Shown one piece after another: positions 50,932 through 60,866 of a stretch of DNA of 64,000 bases. How positions within the stretch are numbered: position 1 is the first letter of the stretch; each line of letters opens with the position of its first letter. Position numbers and translations under genes: made by a program. This stretch comes from Maribacter sp. (GTDB lineage: Bacteria; Bacteroidota; Bacteroidia; Flavobacteriales; Flavobacteriaceae): assembly GCA_002749285.1 (NCBI GenBank), contig PDPR01000012.1, positions 1 through 64,000 of the forward strand, in the 5' to 3' direction. The notes below the pieces were generated by a model that was not told the DNA's origin, ran no database searches, and saw only the letters and a list, made by a program, of their open reading frames with translations.

Positions 50932-51954
50932 CTAATTGTTTTCCAATTGTGCGAAAACTTTTTCAAGTAGGGCCTTGGTAGCTTTTATTCCCTCGTCTTC
51001 CGAAAGTTGATCACCTTCATATTCAATACCTATATACCCTTTGAAACCGGATTCCTTTACGATTTTCATGATCCTGAGATAATCGGAATGTACTTCATTG
51101 CCCTCTTCATCGAATTCATGTGATTTGGCACTTACTCCCTTGGCATAGGGCATAAGCTCTTTCATGCCTGCATATTTATCGTATTCCTTTACGCAACCGT
51201 CAGGGCCACGTTCAATACAGAAATTTCCAAAATCGGGAAGTGTTCCAACATTGTCCATGTTGATTACCCCCATAATACCACTTAGCCATGCGCCATTGGA
51301 GGAATGGCCACCATGGTTTTCAACAATAACGTTGATACCTTTTGAAGCAGCGTATTTTCCTAAGGCCTTTAGTCCGTTCACGGCATTTTTCGCAACTTCC
51401 TCAGGGGTACCTTCGCCAGCGGCATTCACACGAATACTATGGGCCCCAAGGAACTTGGCGATATCTACCCATTTATAATGGTTTTCAACGGCTTCCAATA
51501 ATTTTTCAGGATCATCATCGCCCAAATTGCCTAAGGCATCGCACATGATAAGTCCCACACTTACACCAGCTTCTTCGCATTTTTTCTTGAACTCTTTCCA
51601 ATACTCCATATCATCGACCTTGCCAAAGTAGAAAGTGTTTACCAACTCTATCGATTCTATCCCATAACTGGCGGCCATAGCGGGAAAATCCATGGGATCC
51701 CTACCTTTTAATAGATCATCGGGGGATTCCTTTAGTGTTTTTTTAAAATTGGCCCAGTCGATTTTTCCACCAAAAAAGGTATTGTTCAGGGACCATTGGG
51801 CCAAGGAGATTTTAAAGTCGGGCCCGGTTTCTGCCTTAACTTCAGTGGCTTCGGTCCCTAGAGGTTTCGATTCCTTGTTCTTGCATCCGATGGTTGTTAG
51901 GGATAGGAGGATCGCACAACATGCGAGGGCCAAGGTGTTAGTCTTGTTTTTCAT
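50932..51954 (-). CDS. Sugar phosphate isomerase/epimerase (TIM barrel), lipoprotein signal
   Basis: Lipobox SLTTIGCKNK; ESIELVNTFYFG...GAHSIRVNAAGEG...INVIVENHGGHSSNGAWL...GYIGIEYEGD. Confidence 0.88.
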   Translation of the reverse strand: MKNKTNTLALACCAILLSLTTIGCKNKESKPLGTEATEVKAETGPDFKISLAQWSLNNTFFGGKIDWANFKKTLKESPDDLLKGRDPMDFPAMAASYGIESIELVNTFYFGKVDDMEYWKEFKKKCEEAGVSVGLIMCDALGNLGDDDPEKLLEAVENHYKWVDIAKFLGAHSIRVNAAGEGTPEEVAKNAVNGLKALGKYAASKGINVIVENHGGHSSNGAWLSGIMGVINMDNVGTLPDFGNFCIERGPDGCVKEYDKYAGMKELMPYAKGVSAKSHEFDEEGNEVHSDYLRIMKIVKESGFKGYIGIEYEGDQLSEDEGIKATKALLEKVFAQLENN

Positions 51955-52490
51955 AGAATTATAAGGTATTAGTTTTGATTAGGTTACTTCAAAAGTAATT
52001 CAAGGGGCAAGTTACGAATTTAACTGCCACATGTCAACTCAACGGAATATTTAACTGATTTCCGGGATAAGGATAATGGGTGGCCGATAGTGGTCGATGA
52101 ATAATATGGGCGTCAGGGCCGGGGCGCTTCATGGAGGGCAGGTACACGATGTTTTTTTGTACTTGCCTGGTTTTGGGGTAATTGTAACTGGGGTTGGGTA
52201 TCCCTTGGGGAACAGCCTGTTTTTTGATGGAGATAGGAATGAAAATGTATCCGGGAAATCCATATTTCCCAAATCCAATCAATAGCGTTTTCACTTTTTT
52301 CCGTTGGTTTATAGGATAGAGGTATTGCTAAAGTACCGAAAACAGGCAATCGGTCCGGGGGATTTTTATCTGTAATGTGTTTGCGTACCCCATATCATCA
52401 TGTCACCGTCAAAGGCCATTTGCAGGTATTCCAAATCCGTAATCCCATTTTACCCATCAATTGATATGAAAAATGGCAATATGGATCGGT

Positions 52491-52937
52491 CTATTTTATA
52501 AGAATGGTCGGAACCATTGTTATTTCTGACTTTATGGAATTGGAAATTAAACAGGCCGCTTCGGATTTTTGTAAAATACGTTCCGCTTTCTCCTTTTGCC
52601 CTTCATCACTGATGGTGACCGTTGGTTCCAAGATTATTTCGCTCATAAGGAACTTTCCGTCCAATCGTTCCAACTTCCCTTTAGACCTGCAACTGAAATC
52701 GGTGAACTCTAGTTTGGAGTTTTCTGCTATCGCTAAAAAGGTGGTCATTAGGCAGCTGTTGACCGCAGCCGTGAACAAGTGTTCTGGGGACCATTTTCCC
52801 GGTATGCCTTTTGGGAACCCAGGAGGTGTGGCTACTTCGAGGCAGTTGTTTGTTTCGTAGTTCAATTCAGGGGAACATATAGTGCCTATTCGGTCTTTGT
52901 CCCAGTTGACATTTACATTGAAAAAATGCGGTTCCAT
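52491..52937 (-). CDS. OsmC family protein (second paralog)
   Basis: VATPPGFPKGIPGKWSPEHLFTAAVNSCLMTTFLAIAENSKLE...ERILQKSEAACLISNSIKSEI. Start placed at MEPHFF. Confidence 0.87.
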   Translation of the reverse strand: MEPHFFNVNVNWDKDRIGTICSPELNYETNNCLEVATPPGFPKGIPGKWSPEHLFTAAVNSCLMTTFLAIAENSKLEFTDFSCRSKGKLERLDGKFLMSEIILEPTVTISDEGQKEKAERILQKSEAACLISNSIKSEITMVPTILIK

Positions 52938-53233
52938 ATTTTTTGTTTTAGGGTCGTGATAATAAAGACTATGGTATAATGTCCGCAAGGTAATGTCAAA
53001 AAGTGTTTTTGTCTGTAACATAAGTCACCATGTCCCCAAACGTTTTTATCCTTGTTTTTCAATGTTGTTGGAGGTGTACTTTTGGGGGTGTTTCCATTTT
53101 TACGATGTATTAAATAACCATTATATCGAAAATATGGATCAATATGGCCTTATACGGATTAAAAAGAGGTATTTTGCATATTGATTAACATATGTGCCAT
53201 TCAGCTTGGGGGCATATAGGGAAAATACTTTTT

Positions 53234-53716
53234 ATGAAAAAGGGGATCTTACTTTTTGTAATGTGCTTCGTTTGCAGTATTGCCAAGTCACAGACAATAT
53301 CAAAGGACAAACCTTTGCATTTCGGTGCCGGATTTGTCATTGGGTCTGTGGGGGGCTACGCCTCCCACCATGTTTTCGATGGGAACCCTTATTGGACTTG
53401 GGCAGGTGCCGTAGGGGGTAGTTTGGCTGCGGGAGTGGTAAAAGAGGCCATGGATAAAGCAGATTATGGGGAATGGGACGATAATGATGTTTTGTTCACG
53501 ACCCTTGGTGGAATAGCTTCAGGGTTTGTACTGGATATGTTTTTGAAAAAGAGTAGGAAAAGGCGAAAATATAGACCATGTAATTGTTATGCCGAATCTT
53601 TGGGCGTACCTAAAACCGGGAATTCCGTATATGTCGATATTACAATTTCCGAATCCCATAGTATCACCTCGACCTTGCAAATGCAACGTATTCTTCAGTT
53701 ACCAAGTACGGAATGA
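53234..53716 (+). CDS. Secreted/membrane hypothetical, DUF2279/YfiM-like glycine-rich
   Basis: Signal peptide; SKDKPLHFGAGFVIGSVGGYASHHVF...AGAVGGSLAAGVVKEAMDKADYGEWDDNDVLFTTLGGIASG. Confidence 0.65.
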   Translation: MKKGILLFVMCFVCSIAKSQTISKDKPLHFGAGFVIGSVGGYASHHVFDGNPYWTWAGAVGGSLAAGVVKEAMDKADYGEWDDNDVLFTTLGGIASGFVLDMFLKKSRKRRKYRPCNCYAESLGVPKTGNSVYVDITISESHSITSTLQMQRILQLPSTE

Positions 53717-55048
53717 TCAAAGAAGGCCACGGGATTTGATCTCAAGGTATTTGTTGATGGCATTAATGGTCAGCTCTTCGGGTCTGGTGAGAATGGTCTG
53801 AATGCCATAACGCTGTAATTCTTTTTGCATCAGCTTTTTTTCCAACGAGAATTTTTCTGCAATGGTCTTATGGTATATGGCTTGAAGGTCCTCGGCATCC
53901 GAACCGATAAGTTCTTCCAACTCGGTATTCTCAAAGAAAATAACCACCAAGACATGTTTTTTGGCCATGCCCATTAGATAGGGCAATTGTCTTTTCAATG
54001 CCGAGATATGTTCGAAATTGGTGTATAAAAGCAATAGGCTCCGGTGTGTTACCTTTCGTTTTACATGTGCGTAGAGCAATCCAAAATCGGAGTCTGTATA
54101 TTCGGTGGTAATGTTGTAAAGTTTTTCTAGGATTGTGTTCAAATGGGTTGTTTTCCCAACTGCAGGCACAAAGGTTTCTATTTTTTTTGAAAAGGAGACC
54201 ATTCCTGTCCTGTCATTTTTTTTAAGGGTTACGTTCGAAAACGCAAGGGTGGCATTTATCGCATAATCCAGCAACTTAAGACCATTGAAGGGCATCTTCA
54301 TCACCCTGCCCGTGTCGATGATGGAATAGATGGGTTGTGATTTTTCATCTTGGTACTGGTTTACCATCAACTGGTTTTGTTTTGCAGTGGCTTTCCAGTT
54401 CACGGTACGGATGTCGTCTCCCGCGACGTATTCCTTTATTTGTTCAAACTCCTGGGTATGTCCAATACGGCGTATTTTCTTAAGGCCAAGTTGGGTTAGG
54501 TTGTTGCTTATGGCCAGAAAGTCGTACTGCTGCATTTGAATGACACTTGGGTAAACAGGGACCATTTGGTCTTTTTGGAATATAAAACGTCTTTTAATGA
54601 TCTTCAAGGGAGAGGATGCATAAATATTCAAGTTCCCAAAAACATACTCTCCACGTTCCACAGGGCGTACGGTATATTCAAATTCCTTTTTCCCGTTCTT
54701 CAGCATACTGGTCCTATGTTCAAAGTCGCGCTTCTGGAACTGTTCGGGCAATTCATCGATCAATGAGATGTATGTCTTGAACCGAAAGAACGATTCAAAG
54801 ACGATGGTGATAGGGTTAAGGTCACTGTTCGATAATTTTTTGGGTAAAACCCGTTTGGCATCGATCCCTTTTGGATGGGTATAGAGTAAATATATGTCAA
54901 ATAAGAGTAGGCCCAGCAATACCATGGTCAATACCCAGACAATGGGATAGAGGACGGGTACCCAGAAAGAGAGTATGAAACAGCCCGAGAGGATCGCGAT
55001 ATACCTGAAAAAGGTATTGTGTATGTAGAGTGATCTTAGAAACCGCAT
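53717..55048 (-). CDS. DUF58 domain-containing protein
   Basis: RIGHTQEFEQIKEYVAGDDIRTVNWKATAKQNQLMVNQYQDEKSQPIYSIIDTGRVM. Confidence 0.92.
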   Translation of the reverse strand: MRFLRSLYIHNTFFRYIAILSGCFILSFWVPVLYPIVWVLTMVLLGLLLFDIYLLYTHPKGIDAKRVLPKKLSNSDLNPITIVFESFFRFKTYISLIDELPEQFQKRDFEHRTSMLKNGKKEFEYTVRPVERGEYVFGNLNIYASSPLKIIKRRFIFQKDQMVPVYPSVIQMQQYDFLAISNNLTQLGLKKIRRIGHTQEFEQIKEYVAGDDIRTVNWKATAKQNQLMVNQYQDEKSQPIYSIIDTGRVMKMPFNGLKLLDYAINATLAFSNVTLKKNDRTGMVSFSKKIETFVPAVGKTTHLNTILEKLYNITTEYTDSDFGLLYAHVKRKVTHRSLLLLYTNFEHISALKRQLPYLMGMAKKHVLVVIFFENTELEELIGSDAEDLQAIYHKTIAEKFSLEKKLMQKELQRYGIQTILTRPEELTINAINKYLEIKSRGLL

Positions 55049-55052
55049 AATA

Positions 55053-56051
55053 CTATCTAGGTATTTCCACGGATTCTATGATCATGTTCATTACGCTATC
55101 GGTCGTCATACCTTCCATTTCCCGTTCAGGGGTTAGTATTATCCTATGGTTGAAAATAGGTACCAATGCCTTTTTCACATCTTCCGGTATCACAAAGTCC
55201 CTTCCCTTTATGGCCGCAAAAGCTTTAGCGGTATTAAGGGTGGCTATGGATGCCCTTGGGGACCCACCTAAAAATAAATGGGGATGGTTCCTGGTTTTGG
55301 TCGTGATATCGGCAATGTACTTGATCAACTTTTCTTCGACCACAACATCTTGGATCTTCGATTTAAAATCGGCCAGTTGTTTTGGGGTCAGTACCCCTGA
55401 AATTTTCTCCTGTGGATTTTTTCCTTTCCGTTCGTGGTGTGTCTGGATAATCCTGATTTCCTCTTCGACTGAAGGGTAGTCCACTTTGATCTTAAAGAGA
55501 AACCGGTCCAATTGTGCTTCGGGCAGAACATAGGTGCCTTCCTGTTCAATAGGGTTTTGGGTGGCAAGAATCATAAAAGGGGCGCCCATGGTATAGGTGG
55601 TGCCATCCATGGTCACTTGTCGTTCTTCCATCGTTTCGAACATGGCCGCTTGGGTTTTTGCGGGTGCTCGGTTGATTTCATCGATTAAGATGATATTGGA
55701 GAAAATAGGACCTTTCTTGAATTCGAATTCCGACAATTTAACATTGAATACGGAGGTGCCTAAAATATCACTGGGCATTAGATCCGGGGTAAACTGTATA
55801 CGGGTGAAATCGGTTTTAAGGGTTTTCGCGAAAAGTTTGGCCGTAATCGTCTTGGCGATGCCGGGAACCCCTTCGATCAGTACATGGCCATCAACCAAAA
55901 GGGCGACGATAAGTAGCTCAATGAAATTTTCTTGCCCGATAATGACCTTTGCCAGTTCGGTTTTGATGTTGGCCACCGCATTTTTAAGTTCTTCAAGGGG
56001 GATTCTATTGTCGAAGTTCAGGTCGTTGCTGGTTTGTTCGTTATTTTCCAT
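55053..56051 (-). CDS. MoxR family AAA+ ATPase
   Basis: HVLIEGVPGIAKTITAKLFAKTLKTDFTRIQFTPDLMPSDILG...LIDEINRAPAKTQAAMFETMEERQVT...ATQNPIEQEGTYVLPEAQLDRFLF. Confidence 0.96.
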   Translation of the reverse strand: MENNEQTSNDLNFDNRIPLEELKNAVANIKTELAKVIIGQENFIELLIVALLVDGHVLIEGVPGIAKTITAKLFAKTLKTDFTRIQFTPDLMPSDILGTSVFNVKLSEFEFKKGPIFSNIILIDEINRAPAKTQAAMFETMEERQVTMDGTTYTMGAPFMILATQNPIEQEGTYVLPEAQLDRFLFKIKVDYPSVEEEIRIIQTHHERKGKNPQEKISGVLTPKQLADFKSKIQDVVVEEKLIKYIADITTKTRNHPHLFLGGSPRASIATLNTAKAFAAIKGRDFVIPEDVKKALVPIFNHRIILTPEREMEGMTTDSVMNMIIESVEIPR

Positions 56052-57258
56052 GGGCTTTCACTTTGAATTTTTCAATTTCTGTATTCAATTTTATTAAATC
56101 GGTATTGGTGATTACCGAACTTTTTTTCAATTTCCCCAAATACATGAACAGATCTTTCACCTCCCCATGGGAATGGTTGCTCCGGGCAGCCAAATTATGG
56201 AAGAACATATCATCTTGTTTAATGGTGTCCATGTATAAATGGGAGCGTATGTATTCTAGGAAATAGGCTATTTTATGTTCGGCAATCGATTTTTGGTCGC
56301 CTTTTTCAAAATACATATCGGCAATGGTACGGGTAAAGGCAAGGGTTTGGTTTTTTAAGGGTAAGATAACAGGAATGGCCCTTTGCTTGCGCTTGCCCTC
56401 GAAAATTATATAGACAAGGGTGCCGATCAACACAATATAGTACGCCCATTTGAATTCTTTGTTGTTCAAGAAGACATGCATGGGCGAACTATAGAATGCT
56501 TTTCCCGATTTATGGTAATTGTCCATATAAATGGGTCGATTACCGTCGATATAGGAAAGGAGCCCAGCGGTATAACCCCTATTGTCGTCCTTTAGGATGA
56601 AATAGTTCGTAAAGGCTTTCGGAAAGGCACTGAGGACTATCGTTCCTTCCCCAAACCCCTGCTTAATGGTGTTGAAGTGTCTTTGTGGGCCGGAACTATC
56701 TTTTGTGCCATAATCGACTTGGGCTATTACCGTGGTGTTCAAGGTATCTATCCCACTAAAATAAATGGCATAGTCATCCTTGTCAAAGGTATAGGTGGTG
56801 TCGTTCCTTAGGTTTGGATTCAGTAGTTTATGCAATTGCTTCGGGTTCTCACCAAAATCCGGATATAACCCTGCGGTATCAAAATTCAAGGTGTCCCGTA
56901 ATTGTTCATCAAAACTGCCGGAAGCTATAAGAAGTGTATTTCCTTTTGATGTCCAATCCAGTAAGCTATTGAGTTCGGCCTCTCCAAAAGAAACATCATC
57001 GTTTATAAAGACATAAGTACCTTGGAGCGTATCCGTTGATCGAAGTATTTCGAATGGAGGTCTGTTGGCCTGTTTAAGGTTGGTCTTGTATTTTTTCTCC
57101 ATAAGGTCGTTCAGGACATAGGTTCCGTAAGGGATCTTATGTTGGGCCACAAAGGAATTGAACCAATTGATTTTCTTGGGTGTGTTATATTGGAATAGTA
57201 TAAGGGCGACCAAAGTAACCACTCCGATAATCAAGTATATGGAGTTTTTTTTACGCAT
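56041..57258 (-). CDS. DUF4350 domain-containing membrane protein
   Basis: NTPKKINWFNSFVAQHKIPYGTYVLNDLM...LQGTYVFINDDVSFGEAELNSLLDWTSKGNTLLIASG. Start placed at MRKKNSI. Confidence 0.85.
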   Translation of the reverse strand: MRKKNSIYLIIGVVTLVALILFQYNTPKKINWFNSFVAQHKIPYGTYVLNDLMEKKYKTNLKQANRPPFEILRSTDTLQGTYVFINDDVSFGEAELNSLLDWTSKGNTLLIASGSFDEQLRDTLNFDTAGLYPDFGENPKQLHKLLNPNLRNDTTYTFDKDDYAIYFSGIDTLNTTVIAQVDYGTKDSSGPQRHFNTIKQGFGEGTIVLSAFPKAFTNYFILKDDNRGYTAGLLSYIDGNRPIYMDNYHKSGKAFYSSPMHVFLNNKEFKWAYYIVLIGTLVYIIFEGKRKQRAIPVILPLKNQTLAFTRTIADMYFEKGDQKSIAEHKIAYFLEYIRSHLYMDTIKQDDMFFHNLAARSNHSHGEVKDLFMYLGKLKKSSVITNTDLIKLNTEIEKFKVKAHGK

Positions 57259-58036
57259 AGGTCTCCAAGGTTTTACGAAGGGCCATGAATTTATTTTCGG
57301 CCTTTTGGTATTTGGCCCCATCTATAGGGAAGTCCCCATACCAGATATAATCGTATAGCCATGTGATGACACTGAAAGGCGCTCTCAGTTCTTCCCTTTC
57401 CAATTCACTTATATAGTCATCATTGGTTTTCTGGATTTCCCAAGTGATCAGTTCTTTTTCACTCATTTGCTTAAGAATGGACAAATAGTAGAAACGAATG
57501 GCCAATCGGTAATTCTTTTCGTTCAATGCTTTGTGTATAAGTTGGTCTATATCCTCATTCCTGATAATATGCTCCTCTTCGGATAGGGATACTACGGCCT
57601 CATTGGACTTGGAATAGAATAACGCATTTGAATTCACGCTCAGGAAGAACTTGATCAAGAGGAAAAGAAGAATACCTATAAGAAAATAGGGGATCAACCG
57701 TAACAACAATGAAAAATAGCCAGTGGCCTTTTCAGCTCCGAACAGCCATTCTAAAAAACGTATGAAGAGATTGCCTGCCCAAGTTGTGAAATTGTTCCAC
57801 CAAGTTAGGTCGGTCCCGACGACCTCATAATCAAAATCGGGATTGTCCAAGTAGGGCCCAAGATCTGTTAGGGTAATCTGTTGTACCTGTAATTTCCCAT
57901 TGTCGTATTGTACCAAGGTCGAATCCTGCTGGCCCCAAATAGGAAAGGCCATTAGTACGATAAGAACAATGGGGGGGAACCTTTCAAAGTAGCAAGGTGT
58001 TGTTCCGGGAAGTAAACTTGAACGGGGTCTATCCAC
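57251..58036 (-). CDS. DUF4129 domain-containing membrane protein
   Basis: LIHKALNEKNYRLAIRFYYLSILKQMSEKELITWEIQKTNDDYISEL. Confidence 0.85.
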   Translation of the reverse strand: MDRPRSSLLPGTTPCYFERFPPIVLIVLMAFPIWGQQDSTLVQYDNGKLQVQQITLTDLGPYLDNPDFDYEVVGTDLTWWNNFTTWAGNLFIRFLEWLFGAEKATGYFSLLLRLIPYFLIGILLFLLIKFFLSVNSNALFYSKSNEAVVSLSEEEHIIRNEDIDQLIHKALNEKNYRLAIRFYYLSILKQMSEKELITWEIQKTNDDYISELEREELRAPFSVITWLYDYIWYGDFPIDGAKYQKAENKFMALRKTLETYA

Positions 58037-58066
58037 AGGTGTTTTTTAATTTGTCCTTACCATTGA

Positions 58067-58942
58067 TTATTTTTCGATGTTCCTCCCTAAGTTCTGAATA
58101 CGCTCAAAAGTACCGGTAAAATTTTTCTTTTCATTAAGATTAAAGAATATAAAGGCATTGGCAATAATGGATATAGTGTTCAGAAGCATCTGGGCCAAGG
58201 TGCTTATCATGTACAGGCCTACATACACGGGATCCATGAAACCGGAGTTCATGTCCAAGGCATCCGTCTCGCCGGAAAAAATACCCATGCTTGCAATTTG
58301 GTATATTTGGGCAGGTAGGCTAAAGGCATAACCAGCGACCCCTACGATAATACCCACAACCAACAGTGTGACAAAGGTAATCCACCACTCGTTCTTTACC
58401 AAGGTGAAGCTATAGCCGAAAGAGTCCCCGACATCCTTGTTCATAAAGATCATTATACTAAAGGATAGGGAAAGGGGTACGAACAAGTAGATTCCGGGAA
58501 TAAAACAAAAGAGAAGGCCTATTGCAATAGCTAATGCGGCAATAATCCCCAAGCCGATAAAGCTCCATAACGAACCATAGACCTCCTTTTTGATTTTCTC
58601 AAAGTCAGTCTGTCCTTGAAGCTCTATATAGGATTTTATATAGTGCAATACGGTAGATTGTGATACGGCATATACCAAGATTATGGCTACCAAAAAAACG
58701 AGACCACTGATCAGCATGGTAACACCGCTTACAATTGAGCCGGTACTGGGGCCAAGACCCAATACCGAGCTGAAGGAATAAAGATAAAACCCTACGGCAA
58801 TCAGCATGATCAGTAGATAGGGTGCAACGATCTTTAAATAGGTAGTGGCAAAAGGCTTGAACTGGGTCCTAAGAAAAGCAAAGGTATCCGAGAGAATCTC
58901 ACCTAATTCCCGCTGTTTCTTAAAATGTATATAATCACTCAT
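58067..58942 (-). CDS. Multi-pass membrane protein of unknown function in MoxR cluster
   Basis: Multiple TM segments; overlaps SpoIIM-like gene by 8 nt; FKKQRELGEILSDTFAFLRTQFKPFATTYLKI. Confidence 0.8.
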   Translation of the reverse strand: MSDYIHFKKQRELGEILSDTFAFLRTQFKPFATTYLKIVAPYLLIMLIAVGFYLYSFSSVLGLGPSTGSIVSGVTMLISGLVFLVAIILVYAVSQSTVLHYIKSYIELQGQTDFEKIKKEVYGSLWSFIGLGIIAALAIAIGLLFCFIPGIYLFVPLSLSFSIMIFMNKDVGDSFGYSFTLVKNEWWITFVTLLVVGIIVGVAGYAFSLPAQIYQIASMGIFSGETDALDMNSGFMDPVYVGLYMISTLAQMLLNTISIIANAFIFFNLNEKKNFTGTFERIQNLGRNIEK

Positions 58943-59900
58943 TATGGTTGGGTTTAGAATGTAGTTGGTATGGATATATAACGTAATAAAATAAAATTAG
59001 TGTCAATGAGGTTAAGATAATCAATATGGCCAGCCAATCGGGCATTTCGGTATGTCGGGTGACAAAACCCTCCAAAAACCCCGCAACAATAAAGAAGGGC
59101 ACGGTACTCAACATGATCTTAAGTCCATTGTTGACCCCTCTCTTAAAGGATTCCAATCGGGTGTAGGTGCCTGGGAAAAGCATACCGTTGGCAAGGACCA
59201 GTCCAGCACAGCCCGCTATGATAATGACCGAGATCTCAATGGTCCCATGGATCCAAATGGTACGTGCGGATTCCCACATCAATTCTTTTTCATAAAAGAA
59301 ATATTGGAAACTACCCAGCATGATTCCATTCTGCATCATGATCCATAATGTTCCGATTCCTAGCAAGATCCCATATATAAAGGCCATCATGGCTACCCGA
59401 ATATTATTGATGGTAATGCCCATGAACATATTGAACTCCCCCATTTCCTTATACACGGCCATAGGGTCTCCTTTCCCAATATTGTCCAAGGTCATGTTCA
59501 CATACCCATCCCCTAGGATAGAACGTACAAAATCATCCTCGTTGGCTGCGGAAAAAGCCCCGACCAGTGTAAAGAAAGTGAAGGTAAGGAAGGCTATCAA
59601 AAGCTCTCTTTGATGATAATAAAATAAGGTTGGGAATTCGGTTTTCCAAAATGAGATTATGCGGTTCTTGGGTTCTTTCTTGGTCTTGTATATTTTTTGG
59701 TGGGCCTGGGATGCAAGTGTATTGAGGTAGAGTTCCGTATTGCTGCCGGCATAAAATGTTTTGGCGTAACTCAAATGGTCTGTTATTTCAATGTACAGAT
59801 CGGACAATACATCGGGTGCTATTCTCGTTTTGTTTGACAAGGCATTTTCAAAAGTTGTCCATTTGTCTTTATTTTGTTTAACAAAAGCAGCCTCTCGCAT
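58935..59900 (-). CDS. Stage II sporulation protein M (SpoIIM)-family membrane protein
   Basis: MFMGITINNIRVAMMAFIYGILLGIGTLWIMMQNGIMLGSFQYFF...IWIHGTIEISVIIIAGCAGLVLANGMLFPGTYTRLE. Confidence 0.9.
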   Translation of the reverse strand: MREAAFVKQNKDKWTTFENALSNKTRIAPDVLSDLYIEITDHLSYAKTFYAGSNTELYLNTLASQAHQKIYKTKKEPKNRIISFWKTEFPTLFYYHQRELLIAFLTFTFFTLVGAFSAANEDDFVRSILGDGYVNMTLDNIGKGDPMAVYKEMGEFNMFMGITINNIRVAMMAFIYGILLGIGTLWIMMQNGIMLGSFQYFFYEKELMWESARTIWIHGTIEISVIIIAGCAGLVLANGMLFPGTYTRLESFKRGVNNGLKIMLSTVPFFIVAGFLEGFVTRHTEMPDWLAILIILTSLTLILFYYVIYPYQLHSKPNHNE

Positions 59901-59933
59901 TTAACATCGGATTTTGCCCAAAGGAACTAAAAT

Positions 59934-60650
59934 ATGGAACAATTTCAAATAGAAACGGCCCAAAATATAGGTATAAATCAAAATACCGCCCATTTGGGGG
60001 ACCGTATGTTGGCCTACTTGATCGATAGTTTCGTCATATTGGCCTATACGATATTGATGATTGTGATGCTTGTGGCCATGGACATCGATTTTGGGGATAT
60101 GTGGGCCTTGTATATGCTCATGGGCTTGCCAGCGTTCCTATACTATCTCTTATTGGAAACCTTTATGGATGGGAAAACCATTGGTAAGGGGTTAATGAAG
60201 ATCCGGGTGGTAAAACTGGATGGTTCCAAACCGGGATTTTCCAGTTATTTCGTTCGTTGGATCCTTCGTGTTATAGACGTTTCCCTAACCTCGGGGGGCT
60301 TGGCGGTCTTAATGATCTTGATACGTGGAAACGGTCAACGTATCGGTGATGTTGCGGCTGGTACAACGGTCATAAGCGAAAAGAGACGGGTAGGTTTGAA
60401 AGATACCTTGTTGAGCGAGCTCCCCGAGGATTATGTGCCTAAATATCCCCAGGTTACGGTCTTTGATGATAGGGGGATGCAGACGATCAAGGAATTGTAT
60501 GGTCGGGCAAGAAGGAATGGGGATCATCAGGTTATTCTACTCTTGAGCGATCAGATCAGGAAAGTAGCCCAGATTACCACGGAGGAAGAACCTTTTCATT
60601 TTGTCGATACGGTCATTAAGGATTATAGCTATTATACCCAACAACTTTAA
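59934..60650 (+). CDS. RDD family membrane protein
   Basis: TAHLGDRMLAYLIDSFVILAYTI...DGKTIGKGLMKIRVVKLDGSKPGFSSYFVRWILR...GNGQRIGDVAAGTTVI. Confidence 0.92.
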   Translation: MEQFQIETAQNIGINQNTAHLGDRMLAYLIDSFVILAYTILMIVMLVAMDIDFGDMWALYMLMGLPAFLYYLLLETFMDGKTIGKGLMKIRVVKLDGSKPGFSSYFVRWILRVIDVSLTSGGLAVLMILIRGNGQRIGDVAAGTTVISEKRRVGLKDTLLSELPEDYVPKYPQVTVFDDRGMQTIKELYGRARRNGDHQVILLLSDQIRKVAQITTEEEPFHFVDTVIKDYSYYTQQL

Positions 60651-60747
60651 TCGCAGGGCGATAGCCGTAAAGGGCTTGGTCCCGCCTCGGGAAGGGAAAG
60701 GTTTTTCGAAAGCACACCTCGTATCCTTGGGTAGGGGTCGTTGATTC
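60646..60747 (+). repeat. Dispersed intergenic repeat family, copy D
   Basis: TTTAATCGCAGGGCGATAGCCGTAAAGGGCTTGGTCCCGCCTCGGGAAGGGAAAGGTTTTTCGAAAGCACACCTCGTATCCTTGGGTAGGGGTCGTTGAT; overlaps the RDD gene stop codon. Confidence 0.85.
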
Positions 60748-60839
60748 CCAATGATGTTTCCCATTTATATGGTAGGATCTAGATGTGTGGTCGGGGTAGC
60801 GGTCCAGAGGCTTTTAGGGTCGGGCATACCGCAATTCCT

Positions 60840-60847
60840 TATTTTTG
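60840..60847 (+). promoter_or_regulatory. -7 element TATTTTTG upstream of TRIC-type gene
   Basis: TAnnTTTG match, gap 19 to ATG at 60867; supports the internal start. Confidence 0.5.
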
Positions 60848-60866
60848 GTTTCCAAACGTTGGATAT

